Below are positions 32,192 to 42,300 of a stretch of 45,037 bases of DNA, piece after piece. Made by a program: the position numbers and the translations under genes. Location: the NCBI GenBank assembly GCA_017453505.1, contig JAFTEU010000069.1:1-45037 (forward strand). Direction: 5' to 3'. The notes beneath the pieces are model-generated. The model was not told where the DNA came from and ran no database searches. It was given only the letters and a program-made list of their open reading frames with translations. Position 1 is the first letter of the stretch. The number at the start of each line of letters is the position of its first letter. This stretch comes from Muribaculaceae bacterium. GTDB lineage: Bacteria > Bacteroidota > Bacteroidia > Bacteroidales > Muribaculaceae.

Positions 32192-33625
32192 ATGAATATC
32201 GGACAACAATTCATCGGCAGGAGGAATGAAATTGAGCGCTTAAACAAATATGCTCAGAGCAACCAGGCAGAGTTTATCGCAGTATATGGCCGTCGTCGTA
32301 TAGGCAAAACCTATTTAATCAACAATGTGTTCCGCTCGCGACTCGCATTCTCGATGACCGGCATCATTGAGGGCAACAAGCATGCCCAAATGCAGGCATT
32401 CATCGACGCGATGGACCTCTTTGGCGACCACGTGGAGTGTCCTGCCAACTGGCACGAAGCCTTCAGAATACTTCGTCATTTCCTCGTTCCACGCATTAAG
32501 CCTGAAGAACCTTGTATAATATTCATTGATGAATTGCCGTGCTTTGACACCAAAAAGTCCGATTTCATCAAAGCATTAGGACATTTCTGGAATAGCTGGG
32601 CATCGCTACAGCCCGAAATAAAACTGCTTGTATGCGGTTCAGCCACTTCATGGATGATGGATAATGTGATAGACAGCCATGGCGGTCTACACAACCGTAT
32701 CACCCACGAAATTCATTTGCGGGAATTCACCCTTGCCGAAGAAGAAGAATACTTGATTTCCAAAGGATTTCATTGGGATCGAAATCTCGTGCTGCAAACC
32801 TATATGGTGATGGGAGGCGTACCCTATTACCTCAGTTTGCTTGACCGTGATCTGAGTTTAGCCCAAAACATTGATGCCTTGTTTTTTAACCCCGACGGCG
32901 AGATGCACCGTGAGTTTCATCGCCTCTACAAAACGCTATTCTCAACTCCAGATCCTTACATCACTATCATTGAGGCCTTATTCAATAAAAAAAAGGGTCT
33001 TACCCGCAATGAGATTGCAGACACGTTGCAGACCAATGCCAACGGACGCCTCTCCAAGATGCTGCGCAATCTTGTGGATTGTGACATTATACGTTTCTAT
33101 CCGACAAAGCAAAAAAAACTGTCAACCCGCAACGGCTTGTATCAATTGATGGACTTCTTCTCTTTATTCTATCTCCAATTTATGAAAGGTACCATCAACG
33201 ATGCACAATTCTGGACCAAAAACATGCACACGGCCAAGATAAACACATGGCGTGGATTGACTTTTGAACGCATCTGCATGACGCACATTGACCAAATCAA
33301 ACATGCCCTGCACATCGACAGTATCAGCACAACTTTTTACTCGTGGCGCTCTGCTCACCAAACTGATAGAAATGCACAAATTGATATCGTCATTGAACGG
33401 GCTGACAAGATGACCAACATCTGCGAAGTAAAGTACAGCGAAGTTCCGTACTCTATTAGCAAAGATGAGTATAACAAATACCTCAACCGCATGGCGGCAT
33501 TTAAGCAAGAGACCAATAATAGGGGCGGTATCATACCAACTTACATCACCTCGAGTGGCCTTGCCCGAAACAATTACTCCGATAATCTAGGACTCAAAGC
33601 CATTTCGATAAACGACTTGTTCTAA
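32192..33625 (+). CDS. AAA-type ATPase with C-terminal DUF234/PD-(D/E)XK-like domain, 477 aa
   Basis: The N-terminus FIGRRNEIERLNKYAQ and Walker A YGRRRIGKT (about residues 37-45) with Walker B IIFIDELPCFD are typical of the 'archaeal-type ATPase' family, common in Bacteroidota. A winged-helix region follows (LTRNEIADTLQTNANGRLSK). The C-terminus has AQIDIVIERADKMTNICEVKYSE, a PD-(D/E)XK nuclease-like pattern (Asp ... Glu-x-Lys). The cellular function of the family is unknown; nuclease or defence roles are suspected. The ATG at 32192 is chosen because of a good AAGGAGAT ribosome site 6 bp upstream, unusual for this phylum; the frame is open to 32165. It is AT-richer than parC next to it. Confidence 0.9.
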   Translation: MNIGQQFIGRRNEIERLNKYAQSNQAEFIAVYGRRRIGKTYLINNVFRSRLAFSMTGIIEGNKHAQMQAFIDAMDLFGDHVECPANWHEAFRILRHFLVPRIKPEEPCIIFIDELPCFDTKKSDFIKALGHFWNSWASLQPEIKLLVCGSATSWMMDNVIDSHGGLHNRITHEIHLREFTLAEEEEYLISKGFHWDRNLVLQTYMVMGGVPYYLSLLDRDLSLAQNIDALFFNPDGEMHREFHRLYKTLFSTPDPYITIIEALFNKKKGLTRNEIADTLQTNANGRLSKMLRNLVDCDIIRFYPTKQKKLSTRNGLYQLMDFFSLFYLQFMKGTINDAQFWTKNMHTAKINTWRGLTFERICMTHIDQIKHALHIDSISTTFYSWRSAHQTDRNAQIDIVIERADKMTNICEVKYSEVPYSISKDEYNKYLNRMAAFKQETNNRGGIIPTYITSSGLARNNYSDNLGLKAISINDLF

Positions 33626-33690
33626 AACTAAGAAACAGAACGCCCTTTTCTGGCAAAATATGATTGCAATCAAGCTCTTCCCTCAAAAAA

Positions 33691-33734
33691 CTGAAAACTG
33701 AAAACTGAAAACTAGAAACTTTTCAGTATCTTTG
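33691..33734 (+). promoter_or_regulatory. parC promoter abutting (CTGAAAA)n repeats
   Basis: TATCTTTG (33727-33734) is the -7 box for parC, 20 bp before its ATG. The region where a TTG box is expected is occupied by the repeat AACTGAAAACTGAAAAC (about 33691-33715), so the repeat may have replaced or may act as the upstream element. Confidence 0.55.
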
Positions 33735-33754
33735 CAGGTTAAATCGCATTTGAT

Positions 33755-36520
33755 ATGAAGAAAGACGACGACGAACTGGAAGGCATGGACAGCCAGGATC
33801 CTGCCGAGGGTAATCCCCAAGACGACAACGACACCAACGTGGACGACACTGCCACACCCGACGAGGGCGGTGACGGTGACGGTGCCGAGCCGCAGGCCCA
33901 CTCGTCCTACCAGGTGCCTAAAGATAAAAAGCTGCAGTTGAGCGGCATGTACGAGAACTGGTTTCTCGACTATGCCTCCTATGTGATACTGGAGCGCGCC
34001 GTGCCCCACATCGAGGACGGCTTCAAACCCGTGCAGCGGCGCATCATGCATGCCATGAAGGAGGCCGACGACGGCCACTTCAACAAGGTGGCCAACATCG
34101 TGGGTCTCACCATGCAGTATCACCCCCACGGCGACGCGTCGATCTACAGCGCGCTGGTCCAGTTGGGTCAGAAGGAGCTGCTCATCGACACCCAGGGTAA
34201 CTGGGGTAACATCCTCACGGGCGACGGCGCGGCAGCCGGACGTTACATCGAGGCCCGCTTGAGCGAGTTCGCCCTCGATGCCGTCTATAACGCCAAGGTC
34301 ACCGACTGGGGTCTGTCCTATGACGGCCGCAAGCGTGAGCCGCTGACCTTGCCGGCCAAGTTCCCGCTGCTGCTGACGCAGGGTGCCGAGGGCATCGCCG
34401 TCGGCCTGTCGTGCAAGATCCTGCCCCACAACTTCAACGAGGTGTGTGACGCGGCTGTCAGCTACCTGCGCGGCGAGGAGTTCCACCTCTACCCCGACTT
34501 CCAGACGGGCGGCTACATCGACGTGGGCCACTACAACGACGGTGAGCGCGGCGGCAGCGTGCGCGTGCGTGCCAAGATCGAGAAACTCGACAACAAGACG
34601 TTGCTGGTCAAGGACGTGCCCTACGGCAAGACCACCGGCACCGTCATCGAGTCAATCCTCAAAGCCGGCGAGCGCGGCAAGATCAAGATCCGCAAGGTCG
34701 AGGACAACACCAGCGCGACGGCCGAGATCATCGTCTCGCTGCAGGCGGGCACGAGCAGCGACATCGCCATCGACGCCCTGTATGCCTTCACCGACTGCGA
34801 GATCAGCATCTGGCCCAACTGCTGCGTCATCATGGACCAGAAGCCGCAGTTCCTGACCGTAAGCGACGTGCTGCGCTACAGCGTGGACCGCACGCGCGAC
34901 ATCCTGCGCCAGGAACTCGAGATACAGCGCGGCGAGACCATGGAGGCCCTGCACAACGTGTCGCTCGAGAAAATCTTCATCGAGGAGCGCATCTACAAGG
35001 ACAAGGAGTTTGAGAACGCCAAGGATCAAGAGCGCGCGCTCAAGCACATCGACAAGCGCTTGACGCCGTTCAAGCCGCAGTTCTTCCGCAAGATCACCCA
35101 GGACGACCTGCTGCGCCTGCTGGAGATCCCCATGAAGCGCATCCTCAAGTACAACAGCGACAAGGCCGAGGAGAACATCGCGCGCCTCAAGGAGCGCATC
35201 GCGGACATCGACAACAAGCTGGCCCACTTGACCGACTACACCATCGAGTGGTTTGAGGGGCTGAAGACCAAGTATGGCGCCAAGTACCCAAGGCGCACCG
35301 TCATCCGCGAGTTTGACACGATCGTCGCCAGCAAGGTGGCCGAGGCCAACCAGAAGCTCTACATCAACCGCGCCGACGGCTTCATCGGCACGGGGTTGAA
35401 GAAGGACGAGTTCGTGTGCAACTGCTCGGACATCGACGACATCATCATCTTCTACAAGGACGGCAAGTTCAAGGTGACCAAGGTCGCCGACAAGATCTAC
35501 GTCGGCAAGAACATCCTCTACCTCAACGTCTTCAAGAAGGGCGACAGCCGCACGATCTACAACGTCCTGTATCAGGACGGCCGCGGTGGCACGACCTACA
35601 TGAAGCGCTTTGCCGTCACGGGCATCACCCGCGACAAGGAGTATGACATCACCCAGGGCAAGCCCGGCAGCAAGATCACCTGGTTCACCGCCAACCCCAA
35701 CGGCGAGGCCGAGGTGCTGCGCATCACCCTCAAGCCCAAGTTCAGGCTGAAGATCCTGCAGTTTGACGTGAACCTTGCCGACCTGGCCATCAAGGGCAAG
35801 CAGGCGCGCGGCAACATCGTGACCAAGAACGAGGTGCACCGCATTTCGCTCAAGGAGGCGGGCCAATCGACGCTGGGCGACCGCGAGGTGTGGTTCGACC
35901 CGGACATCCTGCGCATCAACTACGAGGGCCATGGCCGCTCACTGGGCCTGTTCGGCGGCGAGGACCGCATCCTGGTCATCATGCAGGGCGGCGAATTCTA
36001 CACCACCAGTGCCGAGGCCACCAACCACTATGACGAGGGCATCCTGCGCATCGAGAAGTTTGACAAGGACAAGGTGTGGACCGCCGTGCTCGACGATGCC
36101 GACCAGGGTCACCCCTACGTCAAGCGCTTCACCCTCGAGGACAGCAACAAGAAGCAGAGCATGATCGGCACCAATGCCGATTCCAAGCTGCTGCTCTTGA
36201 GCGACGAGCCGTGTCCGCGCTTCGAGGTCAAGATGGGTGGCGGCGATGCCTTCCGCGAGCCGTTCATCATTGATGCCGAGGAGTTTATCGGGGTCAAGAC
36301 CTTCAAGGCCAAGGGCCGCCGCGTCACCAACTGGGAGGTGGATACCATCACCGAGGTCGAGCCCCGTGAGCCGGCTCCCGCACCCGAGGATGCCGAGCCC
36401 ACCATCGCCCCGACCGACGATGCCGCTCCCGCCACCACCCCGCTGAACGACGGCATCAGCCAGGACGAGGTGCTCGACAGCTTCACCGGGCAGCAGCGCA
36501 TCCCCTTTGACGAAGAGTAA
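33755..36520 (+). CDS. parC: DNA topoisomerase IV subunit A, 921 aa
   Basis: ParC cuts and rejoins DNA for decatenation together with ParE. The N-terminal 45 residues are an acidic tail (MKKDDDELEGMDSQDPAEG...), seen in Bacteroidota ParC. The core then reads YENWFLDYASYVILERAVPH, DGFKPVQRRIMHAMK, HPHGDASIYSALVQLGQ and AAAGRYIEARL, with the catalytic Tyr164. The C-terminal domain (about 560-880) is the beta-pinwheel, followed by a Pro/Ala/Glu-rich tail. The ILERAVPHIEDGFKPVQRRI wording separates it from GyrA. parE is not next to it. The gene is strongly GC-rich compared with the ATPase gene upstream, and is followed 11 bp later by a DUF3316 gene. Confidence 0.96.
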   Translation: MKKDDDELEGMDSQDPAEGNPQDDNDTNVDDTATPDEGGDGDGAEPQAHSSYQVPKDKKLQLSGMYENWFLDYASYVILERAVPHIEDGFKPVQRRIMHAMKEADDGHFNKVANIVGLTMQYHPHGDASIYSALVQLGQKELLIDTQGNWGNILTGDGAAAGRYIEARLSEFALDAVYNAKVTDWGLSYDGRKREPLTLPAKFPLLLTQGAEGIAVGLSCKILPHNFNEVCDAAVSYLRGEEFHLYPDFQTGGYIDVGHYNDGERGGSVRVRAKIEKLDNKTLLVKDVPYGKTTGTVIESILKAGERGKIKIRKVEDNTSATAEIIVSLQAGTSSDIAIDALYAFTDCEISIWPNCCVIMDQKPQFLTVSDVLRYSVDRTRDILRQELEIQRGETMEALHNVSLEKIFIEERIYKDKEFENAKDQERALKHIDKRLTPFKPQFFRKITQDDLLRLLEIPMKRILKYNSDKAEENIARLKERIADIDNKLAHLTDYTIEWFEGLKTKYGAKYPRRTVIREFDTIVASKVAEANQKLYINRADGFIGTGLKKDEFVCNCSDIDDIIIFYKDGKFKVTKVADKIYVGKNILYLNVFKKGDSRTIYNVLYQDGRGGTTYMKRFAVTGITRDKEYDITQGKPGSKITWFTANPNGEAEVLRITLKPKFRLKILQFDVNLADLAIKGKQARGNIVTKNEVHRISLKEAGQSTLGDREVWFDPDILRINYEGHGRSLGLFGGEDRILVIMQGGEFYTTSAEATNHYDEGILRIEKFDKDKVWTAVLDDADQGHPYVKRFTLEDSNKKQSMIGTNADSKLLLLSDEPCPRFEVKMGGGDAFREPFIIDAEEFIGVKTFKAKGRRVTNWEVDTITEVEPREPAPAPEDAEPTIAPTDDAAPATTPLNDGISQDEVLDSFTGQQRIPFDEE

Positions 36521-36531
36521 CGACAACCGCC

Positions 36532-37389
36532 ATGGCAACCTTGCAAGAAATATCGACCAGGGGCTCGGAGAACTCGGAGGTCTCGGAGTTCTCGGAGGGC
36601 TCACAGCGCTCCCGCGCTTCCTTGACACGGCTGCTGGTCCTGCTCCTGGCGCTCGCGACTATCGTGGGTGCCGCCGCCCAGGACGGCGACACCCGCCGGT
36701 CGGTGTTGACGGTCGAGGCGGGGTATGGGTCGGTACACGACAGTTACCTGACGCCCATCACCTATGACGGCCTGGACTTGGGGCTCTCGCTGGAGCACAC
36801 GCACTGGGTCAAGAGCGGCCGGTGGCTGTGGCAACTAGGCGTGGGTGCCGACTACAACTACGTCGAGAACCCTGCCCAGAACAATGACCTGCACAAACTG
36901 ATGGGCGACCTGTCGTTCAACATGCAACGCTGCTGGCGAGGCGTGATCACGCCCCGGCTGAACTTCTCGGTCGGGCCGATGGCCCAGGTGCGCGCGGGCA
37001 TCGTCTATGATGCGGTCAACAGCAATAACCCGGTCACCGTGCGGGCACATGTCAATGCGGGTGCCGCGGGTATGGCCTGGTGGGAGACCCGCCTGGGACG
37101 CAAGCCCGTCACGCTGCGCTACCAGCTGCAGTTGCCCGTGGCAGGGGTGTTCTTCGCGCCCGAGTATGACGAGAGCTATTACGAAATCTACCTGGGCAAC
37201 CGCCGCAACCTGGCCCACTTGGGCTGGTGGGGCAACCGCCTGGACATGAGCCACTACCTGGGTGCCGACCTGCGGCTGGGCAAGACCATCCTGCGGCTGG
37301 GCTACCGCACCCGCCTGGAGCACTGGACCGTCAACCACCTCCACGTCCACGACGTGACCCACGCTGTGGTCCTGGGCATCTCGCTCTAA
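36532..37389 (+). CDS. DUF3316-family outer-membrane protein, 285 aa
   Basis: The mature protein matches DUF3316 in layout: LTVEAGYGSVHDSYLTPITYDG, then alternating strands ending in DVTHAVVLGISL, so it is probably a small outer-membrane barrel. The signal peptide (RASLTRLLVLLLALATIVGAAAQ) is preceded by an unusual n-region, GSENSEVSEFSEGS, encoded by four 9-bp repeats (TCGGAGnnn, 36563-36600). A TTG at 36622 inside the frame would give a cleaner signal peptide MTRLLVLLLALATIVGAAAQ. The ATG at 36532 is kept because TTG starts are rare, but the repeat array may have been captured into the gene. It follows parC by 11 bp; function unknown. Confidence 0.8.
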   Translation: MATLQEISTRGSENSEVSEFSEGSQRSRASLTRLLVLLLALATIVGAAAQDGDTRRSVLTVEAGYGSVHDSYLTPITYDGLDLGLSLEHTHWVKSGRWLWQLGVGADYNYVENPAQNNDLHKLMGDLSFNMQRCWRGVITPRLNFSVGPMAQVRAGIVYDAVNSNNPVTVRAHVNAGAAGMAWWETRLGRKPVTLRYQLQLPVAGVFFAPEYDESYYEIYLGNRRNLAHLGWWGNRLDMSHYLGADLRLGKTILRLGYRTRLEHWTVNHLHVHDVTHAVVLGISL

Positions 37390-37508
37390 CCTCGCTAACG
37401 CTCGGTGCAGAATGGTTAATGGTTAATGGAATAAACAACAAGGACTATGCTATCCAGACGCTAGCGTTTCAAAAAAAACAACTTTAACAACTAAAACAAC
37501 AATTCAAT

Positions 37509-38594
37509 ATGAACTCATTGAAGATAAATAAGCAAGACAAGAACGCGGATGCCAAGTTGTTCATGTTGTTTAAGTTGTCGTTCATTAAAGGGCGCGGATG
37601 CCTCAGTGCTTATTGTCTTTCTTTTTTCCTGATGGCGTTGTGTTGTGTGGGGTGTGCCGAGGAGGATGAGTTCGGTCATGACCAGGTGGGGAACTTCGAG
37701 GCGTTGTGGTCGATCATGGATGAGCACTACGCTTTCTTTGACTACAAGCAGGTTGACTGGAACGAGGTGCATGACCGTTACCGCCAGCGCGTGTCCAACG
37801 AGATGACCGACCGCGAGCTGTTTGACATCTGCGGCAACATGTTGAAGGAGCTGCGCGACGGTCACACCAACCTCATCGCCGCCCACGACGTGTCGCGCTA
37901 CTGGATCTGGGAGCAGCACCCTGTCAACTATAACGAGCGCATCATCGACGAGCAGTACCTCAACTTTGACTACAAGCGCGCCAGCGGCATCAAGTACCAG
38001 ATCCTGGCCAGCAACATCGGCTATCTGCGCTATGACTCCTTCTCGTCGAGCATCGGGGAGGGCAACCTGGACCTGATCCTGAGCTACCTCTCGACGGCCG
38101 ACGGGCTGATCATCGACGTGCGCAGCAACGGCGGCGGCCTGCTGACCAACGTGGAGAAGCTCGTCTCGCGCTTCATCCCCGGGCGCACGCTCGCCGGCTA
38201 CATCCGCCACAAGACGGGCCCGGGGCACAACGACCTGAGCGAGCCCTATGCCTACTACTTCGAGCCGACCAGGAACCACATCCACTACCTCAAGCCTGTC
38301 GTCGTGCTGGCCAACCGCGGCTCGTTCAGCGCGACCAACAACTTCGTGTCGATCATGAAGGGTCTGGACCAGGTGACCGTCGTGGGCGACACGACGGGCG
38401 GCGGCTGCGGTCTGCCGTTCACGAGCGAGCTGCCCAACGGCTGGCGCATCCGCTTCTCGTCGTGCCCGGTGATGGATGCCCAGGGGCGGCTCACGGAGTT
38501 CGGCGTGGCACCTGACCTGCGCATCGACATGAACGAGCACGACAACACGCACGACGCGATCCTCGATGCGGCCATCAACCACCTCACCCACTGA
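37509..38594 (+). CDS. S41-family peptidase, lipoprotein, 361 aa
   Basis: A lipobox-like CVGC (Cys49) follows a hydrophobic segment, so it is probably a surface or periplasmic lipoprotein. The body matches S41 C-terminal-processing-like peptidases: an N-terminal helical cap (ALWSIMDEHYAFFDYKQVDW), LRDGHTNLI, GLIIDVRSNGGG, VVVLANRGSFSATNNFVS (catalytic Ser272 or 274) and TTGGGCGLPF, and a C-terminal APDLRIDM. No PDZ domain is evident. The first 18 residues are encoded partly by intergenic-type repeats (GCGGATGCC and AAGTTGTT), so the true start may be the ATG at 37563 (MLFKLSFIKGRG), which gives a normal lipoprotein signal. No link to neighbours is apparent. Confidence 0.87.
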   Translation: MNSLKINKQDKNADAKLFMLFKLSFIKGRGCLSAYCLSFFLMALCCVGCAEEDEFGHDQVGNFEALWSIMDEHYAFFDYKQVDWNEVHDRYRQRVSNEMTDRELFDICGNMLKELRDGHTNLIAAHDVSRYWIWEQHPVNYNERIIDEQYLNFDYKRASGIKYQILASNIGYLRYDSFSSSIGEGNLDLILSYLSTADGLIIDVRSNGGGLLTNVEKLVSRFIPGRTLAGYIRHKTGPGHNDLSEPYAYYFEPTRNHIHYLKPVVVLANRGSFSATNNFVSIMKGLDQVTVVGDTTGGGCGLPFTSELPNGWRIRFSSCPVMDAQGRLTEFGVAPDLRIDMNEHDNTHDAILDAAINHLTH

Positions 38595-38604
38595 CGGCCA
38601 CTAC

Positions 38605-38821
38605 CTCACGCAAAGCCGCGAAGACGCAAAGTTATTTTTCTCAGACAACTCAGACAACTTGTTGACAACTGGGACAACTTTTTATTTATTAGTGTCCGGG
38701 GAAAGTTTAGCAGGTCGAAGGCCTGCACAAGGCCAGCGGCCTTGGCGAGGTCTTACGACCTCATGCTTGCCCCCACATTTTATCGGGTGAGCCACTTGGC
38801 GGCTTGGCGGCTTTGCGTGAG
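38605..38821. repeat. 217-bp REPIN/MITE-like element with 15-bp inverted ends
   Basis: CTCACGCAAAGCCGC (38605-38619) and its exact complement (38807-38821) bound the segment. It contains short repeats of the CAACTCAGACAAC type (38643-38680), a GTGTCCGGGGAAAG motif (38692-38705) that recurs at 44962, and three tandem hairpins. It encodes nothing convincing. Confidence 0.65.
38710..38762. repeat. three consecutive small hairpins
   Basis: GCAGG/CCTGC (38710-38726), CAAGGCC/GGCCTTG (38728-38744) and GAGGTC/GACCTC (38747-38762) are perfect stems placed end to end. Such trains usually mark structured intergenic repeats. Confidence 0.6.
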
Positions 38822-38860
38822 GCCCCCAAGAAGCGTGCGGATGCCGCTGACGATTGAAAA

Positions 38861-38951
38861 TCACGCAAAGTCGCGAAGACGCGAAGTTATTTTTTTGCGA
38901 GCACTTGCGAGCAACACTTTAAAAACTTGGCGGCTTGGCGGCTTAGCGTGA
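38861..38951. repeat. 91-bp second element of the same family
   Basis: TCACGCAAAGTCGC (38861-38874) and GCGGCTTAGCGTGA (38938-38951) are imperfect inverted ends matching the 217-bp element. The motif GCGGATGCCGCTGA precedes it (38838) and follows it (38965), and CTGAAAA repeats come next (38979-39000). Confidence 0.6.
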
Positions 38952-39066
38952 GGCTCCAAGTGGGCGGATGCCGCTGACAACTGAAAACTGAAAACTGAAA
39001 ATCCGGCATCTTTTTGCTCTATTTTGACTTGTAGTCACTTTAAGGCCAAAAAATTAACATAATTAT

Positions 39067-39097
39067 TTGTCTAAATCACAAAAACTGCATACCTTTG
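39067..39097 (+). promoter_or_regulatory. promoter of the large secreted protein
   Basis: TTG (39067-39069) and TACCTTTG (39090-39097) are 20 bp apart, the best promoter match in the window. The ATG at 39364 is about 260 bp downstream. Confidence 0.75.
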
Positions 39098-39363
39098 CGG
39101 CAGCATTTCAACGGGAAAGAGTAACACAAAGGGAAAAAGGACTCGCATTGTGTAACTGATGTAAGAGATATATTGTATCAATTTAAGGTATCAATTAACT
39201 TGATTCATCACCGAATGAGAAGCCCGAGAGCTGGATGATTGGTCTTGATTTCCAATGGAAAACAAACCAAGCGCCAAACTAACCGACATTTGTGTCACTG
39301 CGTTCTGATGATATGTCATGAACTATATCTAAACCTAATTTATATATAAATTTTGTGATTGTT
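39098..39363 (+). other. long 5' leader, about 260 nt
   Basis: The stretch contains two GTATCAATT direct repeats (39176, 39189), a CCCGAGAGCTGG segment (39223-39234) and a TTTCC/GGAAA hairpin near 39249-39261, but no known riboswitch is recognised. It is not coding: frames are short and interrupted. Confidence 0.4.
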
Positions 39364-42300
39364 ATGAAAAAGAAATTAACAACTTTGATGTTCGGCCTGC
39401 TGCTAGCGGTGGGCTGGACCAGTAGCGCTTCGGCACAGGCCTTAGGACCGAGTGCCGCTGAGCGATTTAAATTCAAGCCCACTGTAGAGCAGAAGGACTA
39501 CACTGTGGCTAAAGAGGCCTCAGTCAAGGCTCCTGATCAGTTAAAGGCTAAGGCTATGCCCATGATCACGGGCACAATAGCCAACGCTCCCCGTCGCGCC
39601 GCTGATGACAAGATGAAATGCATCACTGGCGAAGATGCCGCAAAATTGACTTACACCTGGACTGATGCTCAGGGTACTGTTCATGAGAACACTCCTGCAA
39701 CTGAGGAGGCTACCGAGCCCGAACAGATGTACGAGTTGCTGCGCTTTGTTTACAGCAACCCCGCATTCCCTGGCCCGTACTACAGCGCCTATAAGGCCGA
39801 TGGTACCACCCGTGAGGATCCCGTTTACTATGGCGGCATCGCTGGTGGTTGGAACATTGGCACAAACTATAGCGCACTTGGCGACATTACTATTAATATC
39901 GCCCACAACTATAGTGGGTACTTTACTCGAACCTACTATGAAGTTCTAATCAAATCCATCAAGGTGATGTCAGATAATACCGTCATCACCGAGTATGACA
40001 TTGACGAAGCCAACGGTACCAATACTACAGACTGGACCGTTAATGGATCCATCGGTTACTCAGCTGACAACGAATTTGCTTTTGTAACTGTAGATACTCA
40101 AGGCAACGTTACTGGCATTGCTTCTGGTGGAAGTTTCACTATCCCCGCAAGCTTGCTGACTGGCTATGGCAACGTACAAGTCGTCATTGAGGCCAGATCA
40201 GCAGAGAATTATTACGCAGGAACTATATCCGTCAACGGAAGCAGCCAAACCATCAGTTACGGAACGACCAGCTCCAACTACACTTGGTCGGTCGCTGCTT
40301 CATCAACGCTGGCTCCTGACGGCACCTTCAAGCCGACTGAAGAGGGTTATACCGCACTGGTGGTATCGCTCTTTGATGACGCTACAATGATGCAAGAGCC
40401 CAGTGACTATAGCGGTTCATGCGAGTTCACTACCAAAGAAGAAGTGATCAACTACTTCAAGACCCGTGTTAAGTCCATCAAGCTGCTCACTGATGGTGTG
40501 CGCATAGGTTCAGAGGACGACAAGTCGTCTGGTACCGTATTCAGCTGCGATGGCACTTACAACAAGTTCTTCTTCCTGGGTAAGGGTCAAGCCCGCAAGA
40601 AAGCTCCGCGCATCCTTGAACGTATTGCTTCCAGTTCATGGAACTGGCCCAGTTACACTGGTGAGGAAGTTGCATTCAAGGAAATGTTCGAGGAGTTCAG
40701 CCCCACCAGTGGCGACGAAGGATCGCAGATCAAGGACTTCTATTCTAAGATGAACGAGGGTAACGTCTATGACGTTGTCCACGACTGTGCCTCGGTTATC
40801 CAGAATGGCCACCAGTTCTCGATGTCGGGTAACGACGGAAAGACATCCTATGCTATGACGGGTCTGAACTTCTTTATCCCCGACTACCGCCTCTTGTGGT
40901 GGAGCACCAGCCAAACCTATAACAACAGGACGTACACGGTAGATGGCCGCGACATGAACGCGTATGAGAGTACAAACACTACTACTGGCGATCATGGATC
41001 TGCATTTGTAAACGCCAACACGACCTATAGTTACTTCTCGGCATACTATGCCCAGTACAATCAGGCCCATGCTCCCAAGGTGGGTATCTACAGGATTACT
41101 CTGGATGCTACTGCCACCCAGGTGGCTCAGATCTATGCACCCGGCAACCGCAACTATGCCGTTACCCTGACCTGGGTATCGTCACTGGACGAGATGTCGG
41201 GCCACAAGGTGCCCCAGACCTACACCGTATATTACTTTGACGAGAATGGAAATCGCCAGCACCTCGTTGTTGAGGGTGTAACCACCACCGACGGCCAGAC
41301 CGGCGAGACCACGCTCACCTACTACGTTGAGCAGCATGAGCACAGCTATACCATCGACTACATCGTCGAGGGTTCTCCCGATGATACCGAGCATCCCCAG
41401 TTCGTCGCAGTCAGCAATATCGACGGCGTTGTAATCCCCGGTTGGGATGACTTCGTGGGTCTTGAGCTTGACCACCACGAGAGCGACTTTGTTGTCGCCG
41501 ACATGGCCAACTGGTACCGCAACTTCCTGGCCGTAGTTAATGAGGATCTGTACAACGGTCTGACCGTGAGCGCCGTGACGGGTGCCGATGGTGGTACTCC
41601 CATGAGCACGTTCAACCTGTACCGCTATAACTACAAGGGCACTCAGGCCAGCGGTGCCGAGACCAAGATCGCTACCCTGGAGCTCTTCAACGCCACTCCC
41701 ACCAAGGTTGACTACAGGGTGACCTATGTCGAGGACGAGAACCAGCGCCAGGAGATCCTGGAAGGCGAGGCCGGCAAATACAGCCGCCAGGCTATGAGCA
41801 TCCCCGACGAGGGTGAAATCCGCGTCAGGGGCAATGGTGACCTCGTCATCTGGCCCAACAACTACTATGTGAACTTCAAGTCGATCACCGTCAAGAACGG
41901 CAACAGCACTGTGGCCAGCTGGAATGCGGATAGCTATACCGACCTGCCCAACGGCTGGAAGGTTTCTCCCGGATCGAAGTGGGAAGAGTTCTCATACAAG
42001 GGTGACAAGGTTGGTTATATGGAAGGCGGTGGATACATCTATATCCCCAACATGCTGAACCAGTATAACAACCTGAGCGTAGAAATCCAAGCCTACGGTG
42101 AAGCATCTAACGTGAAGAGGATTGCTGTTAACGACCAGAGCAAGGACATCACGGCTACCGCAGCCGGAACCACCTACACCTGGACCAGCCCCAATCCCAA
42201 CGCAGCTCCCAAGCGTGCTACTGAGCGCGGCACTTCAACCCTGACCTTCACTGCAGCTTGCGGCGGCAGTGGAACTGCCGATGATGGTGCAGCTTGGACC

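Noticed and set aside
34652-35932. Long open frame of 426 codons on the minus strand within parC
   Set aside because: Antisense shadow of parC with low-complexity Leu/Val/Asp content and no start signals.
39098-39363. Cobalamin-type riboswitch in the long leader
   Set aside because: A few short segments (GGGAA, GGACTCGC) recall the class, but the conserved core and the closing stems cannot be assembled, and the downstream protein is not a B12 gene.
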